Positions 51,758-59,993 of a DNA stretch of 64,000 nucleotides are shown one piece after another; the first letter of the stretch is position 1, and the number at the start of each line of letters is the position of its first letter. This DNA is from Streptomyces albiflavescens. Lineage in GTDB: Bacteria > Actinomycetota > Actinomycetes > Streptomycetales > Streptomycetaceae. Where the stretch lies: contig NZ_BMMM01000001.1 of assembly GCF_014645835.1 (NCBI RefSeq), positions 1,044,834-1,108,833 on the forward strand, given 5' to 3'. Under the pieces are notes generated by a model. It ran no database searches. It was not told where the DNA came from and was given only the letters and a program-made list of their open reading frames with translations. The position numbers and the translations under genes are program-made.

Positions 51758-52193
51758 CCGGCTCGCCCTGTTGGAGGCCGCCGTACGGAGGCTCGCGGAG
51801 CGCGAGGCACAGGTGCTGACGCCCGACGAGATGCCGGATCCGCGGGGCGGGGTCGACGCGCTCGCCGACGGTTTCGCGCTCGCCCTGCACCGGTATCTGA
51901 CGCGCCATCGCGAACTGCTCGTCGCCCGCTACGAGCTGGCCCTGGAGGCCACCCGGCGGCCGGAGTTGCGGGAGTTCTTCGACGCGGCGGGGCAGCGGCT
52001 CCGGGATCCACTGAACGCGCTGGTCACGGCGGCGGGGTCACGCGATCCCGCTCGGCACGTGCTGTCACTGGTCGCGTGGTGCGACGGGCTGATGTTCTCG
52101 TGCGTGGCCGGTTCGTTCCACGACTCCGTGCCGAGCGTCGACGAACTGCGGGAGAGCTTCCGCGAGCTGTTGAGGGGGATGCTGACGCCATGA
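51738..52193 (+). pseudogene. TetR-family regulator lacking its DNA-binding domain
   Basis: From 51756 the frame encodes the ligand-binding domain of a TetR-family protein (TRLALLEAAVRRLAERE and onward to LLRGMLTP), beginning just where the helix-turn-helix domain of relatives ends. About 55-60 N-terminal residues are missing. An ATG at 51738 gives an open frame, but the six codons before the homology come from antisense monooxygenase sequence. No operator binding is possible. Deletion partner of the truncated monooxygenase. Confidence 0.8.
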
Positions 52194-52574
52194 GGACGAG
52201 CGGACCGAACCCCCGCCGCGCACGCCGATGAGCGGTCTGATTCGGGAGCGGATCGACGGGATCCGGGAGCGGATCGATGGCGCCACCGGCTGGTGAGCCA
52301 CGGGGCACGGCGCCGACGAGATGGCCGACACGCACCACGGCGGCAGCGAGAGCACGAGGCGCGCACCACGGCGGCAGCGAGAGCACGACGCGCGCAGCAC
52401 AGCACCGACGAGTTGGTGAGGCACGCACCACGGTGCCTGCGGAGGTCGAGTCACCCGGCGCCGGGTCACCCTGCTGACGGCGACACCCGCCGGAGGAGCG
52501 GAAGGATCACTCGTGCGGGGCAACCTTCGCTTGTCCGCTCCCCAAGGACGGCCCGACCCAGCAGAGTTGCGCGG
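52194..52574. other. Repeat-bearing spacer
   Basis: No gene supported. It holds an 18-bp near-duplication (GGGAGCGGATCGA at about 52246 and 52264) and a 31-bp tandem duplication (about 52331-52392, core CACCACGGCGGCAGCGAGAG), plus a related CACCACGGTGC at 52427. Confidence 0.6.
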
Positions 52575-53036
52575 GTGCATCGAACAACGACGACCGCAAC
52601 GCTCATGGTCACTGTGGCTGTCACTGCCCTCACCGGCTGTGTGACCGTCCAGCGATCGCCCGCCTCGGGCACCGCGCCCGTGCCGTCCCGGCATGACGCA
52701 CCGCGTCCGGACGGCAAGGCCAAGCCACAGATCGTGCAGGCACCGGCGCGGGAGGCGCTGGAGCACATCGGGCCGTCCCGGAAGCCCGCACCGAGCGCGG
52801 GGACACCGCGTCGTGCGGCTCCCCCGCCGCCCGCAGCGGCACCGGCGATCCCTCCGCGCCGCCCGCATCCCGCCCCGCATCCCGAGCCACGGCGCCCCGA
52901 GCCGCACGTCGCCGTCCCGCCCGCAGTCCCCGATGTGCCGCAGAACCCGGACGTGTGTGCCCTCGGCAGGAAGTACGGGGGCTGGCAGACGGACAGTCCC
53001 GAGGCGACCATCTGCCGGCGGGCCTACGGACCTTGA
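52575..53036 (+). CDS. Small Pro-rich lipoprotein
   Basis: A 153-aa exported lipoprotein with a short signal ending in the lipobox LTGC (cysteine at residue 22). A long Pro/Ala/Arg-rich linker (about 30-115) leads to a compact conserved-looking C-terminus, VCALGRKYGGWQTDSPEATICRRAYGP, with two cysteines. The GTG at 52575 is preferred over ATG 52605 because it supplies the basic N-region of the signal peptide. Function unknown; the C-terminal motif recurs in Streptomyces secreted proteins. Confidence 0.75.
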   Translation: MHRTTTTATLMVTVAVTALTGCVTVQRSPASGTAPVPSRHDAPRPDGKAKPQIVQAPAREALEHIGPSRKPAPSAGTPRRAAPPPPAAAPAIPPRRPHPAPHPEPRRPEPHVAVPPAVPDVPQNPDVCALGRKYGGWQTDSPEATICRRAYGP

Positions 53037-53146
53037 CGGAGTCGGCGCCCGTCGCAAGCGGGTGCGTCGTCGCGAGGGCGCGCCACCGGTGCCGGCATGC
53101 GGCCGGTTACCCCACGGATCCGAGACGGCCGGCCGGCACGCACACG

Positions 53147-53704
53147 CTAGGGCCGCTGCCTCGGCGGCCCCAGCGTTTCGCCTCCGGGCCCGCCGAGGCG
53201 GTCGGGTCCGGGGCCCTCCCCCGTTGCCCCGGCACCGTCGAGCCGCAGCTCAAGACGGCCGATCGCCCCCCGGACGCCGTCCGCGTAGCTGTCGTCCCGG
53301 AGGGCCCCGACCGCGCCACGGGCCCGGCGCAGATGGCTGCGGGCGGCCTCGGAGCGGCCGAGCTTCACATAGTCGGCGGCCAGATTCAGATGCAGCGACG
53401 GGTAGAACGCGCGCGCCGCGAGCGACTGGTGGTGCTCGACGACCCGCCCGTCGCTGAGCTCCTCGGCCGCCGACAACGCCCGCAGGTCCCAGGCGAGTTC
53501 GTCCGAAGGATCGTCCTGCGTGTCGGCCATGTAGTGCGCCAGCGTGCAGCGGTGCAGGGGGTCGCCGTCCTCGCCGATCTCCGCCCACAGGTCCAGGAAG
53601 CGACCCCGAGCCTCTTCGCGGTCACCGCCGTGGTGCAGCATGACGACCTGCCCGATCCGGGTCATCATGGCGTCCGGCGCCGCCTGCTCCTGTTGCTCCG
53701 CCAC
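53147..53704 (-). CDS. Tetratricopeptide-like helical protein
   Basis: A 185-aa all-helical cytoplasmic protein with TPR-like periodicity (DREEARGRFLDLWAEIG, YPSLHLNLAADYVKLGRSEAARSHLRRARGA). Such proteins serve as protein-binding scaffolds; the partner is unknown. The GTG at 53704 follows TGGAGGA. The last 20 residues are low-complexity Gly/Pro. Confidence 0.8.
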   Translation of the reverse strand: MAEQQEQAAPDAMMTRIGQVVMLHHGGDREEARGRFLDLWAEIGEDGDPLHRCTLAHYMADTQDDPSDELAWDLRALSAAEELSDGRVVEHHQSLAARAFYPSLHLNLAADYVKLGRSEAARSHLRRARGAVGALRDDSYADGVRGAIGRLELRLDGAGATGEGPGPDRLGGPGGETLGPPRQRP

Positions 53705-53826
53705 CGCGTCCTCCAGGCTCGTCGCTGTCCCTCACGACGCTAGCCCGAGGCACTGACAATCACGCTCAGGCGCCCCCGTGCACCGCTGAGCCAGGCCGGT
53801 GACGGCCGGGCCCAGCGGCTCCGGTG

Positions 53827-54510
53827 TCAGCCCAGGTCCGGGATCTGCCAATCGATGGGCTCGTGGCCCTGTCGGGCCACCGCCTCGTTGATCTGCGTGA
53901 ACGGACGCGAACCGAAGAACTTCTTCGCGGACAGCGGCGAGGGGTGCGCCCCCTTCACCACCACGTGCCGCTCCTCGTCGATCAGCGGGAGCTTCTTCTG
54001 CGCGTAGTTGCCCCACAGCACGAAGACGGCCGGGTCGGGCCGGTCGGCCACGGCGCGGATCACCGCGTCCGTGAACTTCTCCCAGCCCTTGCCCTTGTGC
54101 GAGTTGGCCTCGCCGGAGCGCACCGTCAGCACCGCGTTCAACAGCAGCACACCCTGCTCGGCCCACGGCATCAGATAGCCGTTGTCCGGGATCGAGGTGC
54201 CCAGCTCCTCCTTCATCTCCTTGTAGATGTTGCGGAGCGAAGGCGGGGTCTTCACCCCCGGGCGGACCGAGAAGCACAGGCCGTGCCCCTGACCCTCGCC
54301 GTGGTAGGGGTCCTGACCGAGGATGAGCACCTTCACCCGCTCGTACGGCGTCGCGTCGAGCGCGGCGAAGACCTCCTCCCGCGGAGGGTAGACGGGGCCC
54401 TTCGCGCGCTCCTCCTCGACGAACTCGGTGAGTTCCTTGAAGTAGGGCTGCTGCAGCTCCTCGCCCAGGACGCCGCGCCAGGACTCGGGCAGCATGGCGA
54501 TATCGGTCAC
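53827..54510 (-). CDS. ung: Uracil-DNA glycosylase
   Basis: Family 1 uracil-DNA glycosylase of 227 aa, which excises uracil from DNA. The water-activating motif GQDPYHG (catalytic D67) and the GAHPSPLSAKKFFGS loop with the second catalytic histidine are both present, as is the LLLNAVLTV strand. The GTG at 54510 follows GGAGGAAG. Streptomyces usually carry two family 1 paralogs; this may be either. No operon partner. Confidence 0.95.
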   Translation of the reverse strand: MTDIAMLPESWRGVLGEELQQPYFKELTEFVEEERAKGPVYPPREEVFAALDATPYERVKVLILGQDPYHGEGQGHGLCFSVRPGVKTPPSLRNIYKEMKEELGTSIPDNGYLMPWAEQGVLLLNAVLTVRSGEANSHKGKGWEKFTDAVIRAVADRPDPAVFVLWGNYAQKKLPLIDEERHVVVKGAHPSPLSAKKFFGSRPFTQINEAVARQGHEPIDWQIPDLG

Positions 54511-54623
54511 GTCAACTTCCTCCGATGTGCGGTCACTTCCAGACCACAGAACCTACCGTCGCCCACTGACAATGGGCTCCCGCCCCGCTCCCGCACGGCT
54601 GGTCCGGCTGGTCCGGCCGCGCG

Positions 54624-56204
54624 CTACCAGCTGGTCTTGCGGTGCAACTCCCACATGGCCATGATCGTCGACGGGTCCAGGGCCCGCTCGCCACCCGAGA
54701 TGTCCTCGCTCGCGGCCACGTACTGCTTGCCCTGCCACAGCGGCAGCAGCCGGGCGTCGTCGACGAGGATCTGCTGGGCCTCCTCGAACTCCCTGACCAC
54801 GGCGCCGCGGTCGCTCTGACGGCGCGACTCGGGCAGCAGGTTGTTCGTGATCCGCGGGGCCGGATAGGGCGTGCCGAGGGCGTTCTGATCGCCCACGAAG
54901 GGCGCGATGAAGTTCTCGGCGTCCGGGAAGTCGGGGAACCAGCCGCGCCCGAACACCGGGTACTCGCCCTTGCGGTAGCCCGCCTCGTACGTCTTCCAGG
55001 GGCGGCTCTTCAGCGTGACGCGGAACAGGCCGGAGCCATCGAGCTGGCTCTTGAGCTCCCGGAACTCGGGTGCGGTCTCGGAACCGTAGCGGTCGGTCGT
55101 GTACCAGAGCGTGAGCGGGACGGGCTCCTTGATGCCCGCCTTCACGAGGATCTTGCGGGCCTTGGACGAACTGGGTTCCCCGAAGTCGTCGAAGAACCCG
55201 GCTCTGTGCCCGACCAGACCCGCGGGGATCATGGAGTACAGCGGGTCGACGGTGTCCTTGTAGACCTTGTGGACGATGGCCGGCCGGTCGACGAGCTGGG
55301 CGATCGCCTTGCGGACCGCGAGCTTCCCGGCCCACGGGTCCTTCGGGTTGAACACCAGGTAGCTGATTTCGGTACCGGCGCCTTCGAGGAGCTGAATGCC
55401 CTTCTGGGAGTCGCGCCCCTGGAGCTCGACGATGTCCGAGGCGGCGAGCCCGCGGTAGGTGACGTCGATCTTCTTGTTCCTGAGCGCTTCGACCATCTGG
55501 GTCGAGTCCGGGAAGTAGCGGATGGTGACCGCGTCGTTCTTGCGCTGGGCGAAGCCGTCGTAGTGGTCGTTCGTGACCAGTTCGGCCTTCTTGCCCTCCT
55601 CGTAGGACTGGAGGATGTACGGCCCGGATCCGAAGACCTTGCCGTCCGTGCGCAGGGCGTCGGCGGGATAATCCTCGGGGTCGACGATCGACATGGCGGG
55701 GGTGGCCAGGACGAACGGGAAGGTGGCGTCCGGCTTGTTGAGGTGGAAGACGACCTCGCGGTCACCCAGCACCTGGACCCGGTCGAGGCTGCCGAGCAGG
55801 CCCGCCGGACCACCGCGGACCGCGATCTTCCTGATGCGGTCGATGGAGTGCTTGACGGCCCGGGCGTCGAGCGTGTCTCCGTCGGCGAACTTCATGTTCG
55901 GGCGGAGCACGCAGCGGTACGTGCGATTGGACAGGTCCGTGAACGCGCAGCTCTTGGCCGCGTCGGGCTGGGGCGTGACCGCGCCGTTGGGGTAGCTCAG
56001 CAGCGTCTGGTAGATGTTGCGGAACAGCTCCCAGGAACCGTCCCAGGAGGCGGCCGGGTCCAGCGTGCTCGGCGCACTGGTGGTGCCCACGACGATCGGC
56101 TCCTTGTCGCCGGACGATCCCGAGGAGAAGACGCCGCACCCGGCCACCAGGGTTATGGACGTGGCCGCCGCCAGTTGTCGCAGGAATCGGTTCCGGTTGA
56201 ACAC
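54624..56204 (-). CDS. Oligopeptide/nickel-type ABC substrate-binding lipoprotein
   Basis: Family 5 solute-binding lipoprotein of 526 aa. The signal ends at lipobox VAGC (cysteine at about 23). The family start STLDPAASWDGSWELFRNIYQTL follows and the FADGDTLDARAVKHSIDRI segment is typical. It presumably binds peptides or similar ligands outside the cell. The permease and ATPase genes expected of such systems are not adjacent, so it is an orphan that must use components encoded elsewhere. Confidence 0.92.
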   Translation of the reverse strand: MFNRNRFLRQLAAATSITLVAGCGVFSSGSSGDKEPIVVGTTSAPSTLDPAASWDGSWELFRNIYQTLLSYPNGAVTPQPDAAKSCAFTDLSNRTYRCVLRPNMKFADGDTLDARAVKHSIDRIRKIAVRGGPAGLLGSLDRVQVLGDREVVFHLNKPDATFPFVLATPAMSIVDPEDYPADALRTDGKVFGSGPYILQSYEEGKKAELVTNDHYDGFAQRKNDAVTIRYFPDSTQMVEALRNKKIDVTYRGLAASDIVELQGRDSQKGIQLLEGAGTEISYLVFNPKDPWAGKLAVRKAIAQLVDRPAIVHKVYKDTVDPLYSMIPAGLVGHRAGFFDDFGEPSSSKARKILVKAGIKEPVPLTLWYTTDRYGSETAPEFRELKSQLDGSGLFRVTLKSRPWKTYEAGYRKGEYPVFGRGWFPDFPDAENFIAPFVGDQNALGTPYPAPRITNNLLPESRRQSDRGAVVREFEEAQQILVDDARLLPLWQGKQYVAASEDISGGERALDPSTIMAMWELHRKTSW

Positions 56205-56410
56205 GCGCGCGCTCCTCGATCTGCCGTACCAAGGGTCGGCAGACCATACCGCAGTGCCCTGCCGGTGGAACCACGTTCCCGGCAGGGCACTTGATCAGCA
56301 CGGATGTGACTACGTTGTCAGACTTCTGTGAACCCGTTGCAGAAGCCTCCGTCGAAGTCGACCTCGGTCGACGCCGTCGCAGTTTTTGTCAACTCTCCAC
56401 AACGTGCGGG

Positions 56411-57172
56411 CTACTCGACTCCGGCGTTCAGGAACTTGCCGCCGTCGACCACGAGCGTCTGGCCGGTGACCCAGTCCGCCTGCTGCGAGGTGAGGAACGC
56501 GGCGGCGCCCCCGATGTCGGAGGGCAAGCCGAGCCGGCCGAGCGGGTAGCCCGCGGCCGCCTCCGCCTCGCGGCCCTCGTACAGGGCCGCGGCGAACTTG
56601 GTCTTCACCACGGCGGGCGCGATGGCATTGACCCGTACCTTGGGCGCGAACTCGTGCGCCAGCTGCACGGTCAGGTTGATCATGGCGGCCTTGCTGATGC
56701 CGTATGCGCCGATGAACGGCGAGGGAGCGAGGCCCGCGACGGAGGCGATGTTGACGATCGCGCCGCCGTTCTCGCTCTGCCAGGCCTTCCAGGTCTGCTG
56801 GGCGAAGCCGAGCGCCGAGACGACATTGGTCTCGAAGACCTTGCGCGCCACGTTGAGGTCCAGCTCGGCGATCGGCCCGAACACCGGGTTCGTACCGGCG
56901 TTGTTGACCAGGTAGTCGACGCGCCCGAAGGCCTCCATGGTGCGCTCGACGGCGACGGCCTGGTGGGCCTCGTCGTGGGCCTTGCCGGCGACGCCGATGA
57001 CACGCTCGGAGCCGAGCGCCTCGACGGCCTCCTTCAGAGCGTCCTCGTTGCGGCCGGTGATGCAGACCCGATCGCCGCGGGCGACGAGGGCCTCCGCGAT
57101 GCCGTAGCCGATGCCGCGGCTCGCGCCAGTGATCAGCGCGACCTTGCCCGAGAGTTCGGGAAGTGTGGTCAT
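56411..57172 (-). CDS. SDR family oxidoreductase (second of tandem pair)
   Basis: A 253-aa SDR with TGASRGIG (16-23), NNAGTNP, Ser in NIASVAGLAP and the YGISK catalytic pair. It lies 17 bp downstream of another SDR and is almost certainly co-transcribed. Its sequence suggests a secondary-alcohol or 3-hydroxyacyl substrate. The ATG at 57172 opens MTTLPELSGKVALITG. The pair may reduce or oxidise the same acyl-CoA intermediate. Confidence 0.9.
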   Translation of the reverse strand: MTTLPELSGKVALITGASRGIGYGIAEALVARGDRVCITGRNEDALKEAVEALGSERVIGVAGKAHDEAHQAVAVERTMEAFGRVDYLVNNAGTNPVFGPIAELDLNVARKVFETNVVSALGFAQQTWKAWQSENGGAIVNIASVAGLAPSPFIGAYGISKAAMINLTVQLAHEFAPKVRVNAIAPAVVKTKFAAALYEGREAEAAAGYPLGRLGLPSDIGGAAAFLTSQQADWVTGQTLVVDGGKFLNAGVE

Positions 57173-57189
57173 GTCCGTGCCTCCCGGCC

Positions 57190-57951
57190 CTAGTTGAGCG
57201 GCCCGCCGGCCACGTACAGCACCTGGCCGGAGACGAATCCGGCGGCCTCGCCGGTGAAGAAGGCGATCGCGTTGGCGATGTCGTCGGGGTTGCCGACGCG
57301 CGCCACGGGGATCTGCGTGGCGGCGGCGGCCTGGAACTCCTCGAAGCCCATGCCGACGCGGGCCGCGGTGGCGGCGGTCATGTCGGTGACGATGAAGCCG
57401 GGCGCGACGGCGTTCGCGGTGACGCCGAACTTGCCGAGCTCGAACGCGAGCGTCTTGGTGAAGCCCTGCAGACCGGCCTTGGCAGCGGAGTAGTTCACCT
57501 GGCCACGGTTGCCGAGCGCCGAGGACGAGGACAGGTTGACGATCCGGCCGAACTTGGCGTCCACCATGTACTTCTGGACGGCTCGCGTCATGAGGAAGGA
57601 GCCGCGCAGGTGCACGTTCATGACCGTGTCCCAGTCGGACGCGCTCATCTTGAACAGCAGGTTGTCGCGGAGCACGCCCGCATTGTTCACCAGGATCGTC
57701 GGCGCGCCGAGCTCCTCGGCGATCCGCGTGATGGCGGCCTCGACCTGGGCCTCGTCGGAGACGTCGCAGCCGACGCCGATGGCCTTGCCGCCGGCGGCGG
57801 TGATCTTCTCCACGGTGTCCTTGCACGCGGCCTCGTCGAGGTCGATCACCGCGACGGCGCGGCCCTCCGCGGCCAGTCGTACGGCGGTCGCGGCGCCGAT
57901 GCCGCGCGCGGCACCGGTGACTACGGCGACGCGCTGCTCAGTGGTGGACAT
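57190..57951 (-). CDS. fabG: 3-oxoacyl-ACP/CoA reductase (FabG-like)
   Basis: A 253-aa SDR closer to FabG: TGAARGIG (12-19), NNAGVLRDNLLFKM, Ser in NLSSSSALGN, YSAAK, and VAPGFIVTDMT. It catalyses NADPH-dependent reduction of 3-oxoacyl thioesters or the reverse. First gene of the tandem SDR pair. Its upstream region contains a TGAGCG-N2-CGCTTA palindrome of the type bound by TetR-family fatty-acid-degradation repressors. Not the housekeeping fabG, since no fatty-acid-synthase genes adjoin. Confidence 0.88.
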   Translation of the reverse strand: MSTTEQRVAVVTGAARGIGAATAVRLAAEGRAVAVIDLDEAACKDTVEKITAAGGKAIGVGCDVSDEAQVEAAITRIAEELGAPTILVNNAGVLRDNLLFKMSASDWDTVMNVHLRGSFLMTRAVQKYMVDAKFGRIVNLSSSSALGNRGQVNYSAAKAGLQGFTKTLAFELGKFGVTANAVAPGFIVTDMTAATAARVGMGFEEFQAAAATQIPVARVGNPDDIANAIAFFTGEAAGFVSGQVLYVAGGPLN

Positions 57952-58081
57952 TGCTGGTTCTCCTCGCCCTTGGAAAAGCCTGTCGGAAAGCCTGTGGGAA
58001 GGCCCGTCTCGGCAACCTTGGCACCCTCGCGGACGCTTCGGCAGTCCTGAAAGGCCTGCGGCTCACGGTACGCCCCTCCGG

Positions 58082-58095
58082 TGAGCGACCGCTTA
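58082..58095. promoter_or_regulatory. TetR-type operator ahead of the SDR pair
   Basis: TGAGCGACCGCTTA, an imperfect palindrome with TNAGCG-N2-CGCTNA form, about 130 bp upstream of the fabG-like gene. Such sites occur before beta-oxidation genes in actinobacteria; the regulator is not in this window. Confidence 0.45.
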
Positions 58096-58167
58096 GTACC
58101 TTCAGTAGACGTGACGCTAGAAGCCCTGGCACTCGGTGTCAACGGCACACCGCGTGCGTGTGATCCA

Positions 58168-58551
58168 TTACCTGACCAGCAGGTCGAGCAACCGCTCGAC
58201 CTCGGCCGCCGGATCGGCGGTGAGTCCGGTGTGCACAGGCCCCGGCTGGACAACCGTCGAGCGGGGCGCGATCAGCCAGCGAAAACGCCGCCCGGCGTCA
58301 TCGCGGGCCGCCTGACCAGCCGCTTCTCCTCCGGCACAGACCCCTTCGACGGCGCGCAGCGCGGCCCGTACGCCCGCCACGTCCGCCTCCGGGTCCAGCG
58401 CCCGCAGCTTGGTTTCGTCCAGATGTGTCCGCGCCGCGACGAAGGACTTGGCGCGGCAGTACACCAGCACGCCCGCGTTGAAGCACTCGCCGCGCTCGAC
58501 CAGCGGCACCACGCGCAGCAGCGCGTACTCGAAGACGTCCCGCTCGCTCAC
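58168..58551 (-). CDS. DUF3037 protein, partner of the HipA-like kinase
   Basis: A 127-aa protein of the DUF3037 family (opening DVFEYALLRVVPLVERGECFNAGV). Function unknown. The GTG at 58551 overlaps the TGA of the HipA-like gene (GTGA), so the two are made together. This pairing is a recurring gene neighbourhood, suggesting that DUF3037 binds or modulates the kinase. Confidence 0.85.
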   Translation of the reverse strand: MSERDVFEYALLRVVPLVERGECFNAGVLVYCRAKSFVAARTHLDETKLRALDPEADVAGVRAALRAVEGVCAGGEAAGQAARDDAGRRFRWLIAPRSTVVQPGPVHTGLTADPAAEVERLLDLLVR

Positions 58552-59312
58552 TTGTCCCCCTCGATGCCCTTGATGCGTTCGTGGATGACGGTGGCGCGTG
58601 CCAGGAGCGGCTGCGCGTAGGCGCGGCGCAGCGCGTCGGTCGAGTCGAAGCCGGGCTCGTCCGCCAGCCACTCCTCGGGAATCTCGGCGGTCACCTCGGC
58701 GAGCAGTTCCTCGGTGACCAGCGGCGCCAGCTCGGCGGCGGCCGAGGCGATGTCCGGCCCGAAGGGCGCGAGCGCGTGGTCGGAGACGTCGTACGGCTTG
58801 GCGGCGGAGGCCCCTGCTCCGGGCCAGTGATGGTGCCAGATCATCGTGGCGCCATGGTCGATGAGCCACAGGTCGCCGCTTCGGACCAGCATGTTGGGGT
58901 TGCGCCAGGAGCGGTCGACGTTGTTGACGAGCGCGTCGAACCAGACGATCCGGCCGGCCTCCTCGGGGCTCACGTCGAAAGCGAGTGAGTCGAAGCCGAT
59001 CGCGCGGGAGAGGAAGTCCATCCCCAGGTTCAACCCGCCGCTCGACTTCAGCAGCTCCTGGACCTCCTGGTCCGGCTCGCCGAGTCCCATGACCGGGTCC
59101 AGGTCGATCGTCACCAGACCGGGTACACGCAGGCCGAGCCTGCGGGCGAGTTCACCGCAGACGACCTCCGCCACGAGCGTCTTGCGCCCCTGTCCGGCAC
59201 CGGTGAACTTCATGACGTACGTCCCGAGATCGTCGGCCTCGACGAGCCCCGGCAGCGAGCCGCCCTCACGCAGGGGCGTGATGTAGCGGGTCGCGATGAC
59301 TTCCTTGAGCAT
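58548..59312 (-). CDS. HipA-like kinase-fold protein
   Basis: A 254-aa protein resembling the C-terminal half of HipA. The catalytic-loop-like DALVNNVDRSWRNPNML near residue 127 and the metal-binding LIDHGAT near 150 correspond to the HipA/phosphoinositide-kinase fold. It lacks the N-terminal HipA domain and no HipB-type antitoxin adjoins; the partner is a DUF3037 protein instead. It is therefore a non-canonical member whose substrate is unknown. ATG 59312 is the conserved start (MLKEVIATRYITPLREGGS). Confidence 0.85.
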   Translation of the reverse strand: MLKEVIATRYITPLREGGSLPGLVEADDLGTYVMKFTGAGQGRKTLVAEVVCGELARRLGLRVPGLVTIDLDPVMGLGEPDQEVQELLKSSGGLNLGMDFLSRAIGFDSLAFDVSPEEAGRIVWFDALVNNVDRSWRNPNMLVRSGDLWLIDHGATMIWHHHWPGAGASAAKPYDVSDHALAPFGPDIASAAAELAPLVTEELLAEVTAEIPEEWLADEPGFDSTDALRRAYAQPLLARATVIHERIKGIEGDK

Positions 59313-59464
59313 CGCCCCAGGCTACTGGGGCGACCGCGGGCAGCGGACGCAGCTGTCGACCTGCTGTCGATTGGGTCAAATAATCCCAACGCCCTGAACA
59401 GGGCCCACGGGCGGACCGTAGTTCTGTACAGATCACCATCACGTCCGTTGAAGGGAAAGTCAGC

Positions 59465-59941
59465 ATGACCAGCGAATCGCTTCAGCCCGTCTCGGCTCCG
59501 GCCCGCCGCACCGTCGTGGCGGCCGTCGGCGCGGCGGGGCTCGCCGTCGCGCTGACCGCGTGCGGGTCGGACGACAAGAAGTCGTCCGGTTCCACCGAGG
59601 TGAACGGCGGCGGCTCCGGAGGCGACGACAACGCCGCGGCCGGGAACGCCGGCGCCAATGTCCTCGCCAAGACCAGCGACATCCCCGAGGGCGGCGGCAA
59701 GGTGTTCGCCGACCAGGGTGTGGTGGTCACCCAGCCGACCGCGGGGACGTTCAAGGCCTTCTCCTCCAAGTGCACCCACCAGGGATGTGCGGTGAAGGGC
59801 ATCTCGAACGGCGTGATCAACTGCCCCTGCCACGGCAGCCAGTTCTCCGCCACCGACGGCAGCGTGAAGAAGGGGCCCGCGACGAGCGCGCTGGCCGCCG
59901 CCAAGATCACTGTCGACGGCGACTCGATCACGCTGGCGTGA
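59465..59941 (+). CDS. Rieske 2Fe-2S lipoprotein
   Basis: A 158-aa exported Rieske protein. An RR pair at 14-15, a hydrophobic run and the lipobox LTAC (cysteine 33) suggest Tat export with lipid anchoring. After a Gly/Asn-rich linker the domain carries CTH (C104, H106) and CPCH (C121, H124) cluster ligands plus the disulfide cysteines C109 and C123. It lacks the membrane helices of the cytochrome bc subunit, so it is a separate small electron carrier; redox partner unknown. The ATG follows GAAGGGAAAG. Confidence 0.92.
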   Translation: MTSESLQPVSAPARRTVVAAVGAAGLAVALTACGSDDKKSSGSTEVNGGGSGGDDNAAAGNAGANVLAKTSDIPEGGGKVFADQGVVVTQPTAGTFKAFSSKCTHQGCAVKGISNGVINCPCHGSQFSATDGSVKKGPATSALAAAKITVDGDSITLA

Positions 59942-59946
59942 TCGCC

Positions 59947-59993
59947 GGGGACTTCAGCGGTCGACTTCGCGCGGCCCCTGGGGACTTCAGCGG
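59947..59993. repeat. 14-bp duplication at converging gene ends
   Basis: GGGGACTTCAGCGG occurs at 59947-59960 and 59980-59993. The second copy includes the stop codon of the isochorismatase-fold gene. Confidence 0.85.

Noticed and set aside
50627..52193. Insertion sequence or integrase scar at the truncated monooxygenase/TetR junction
   Set aside because: No terminal inverted repeats, target duplication or transposase fragment is visible; a simple deletion suffices.
58168..59312. Classical HipBA toxin-antitoxin operon
   Set aside because: No HipB-type HTH protein adjoins and the HipA N-terminal domain is absent.
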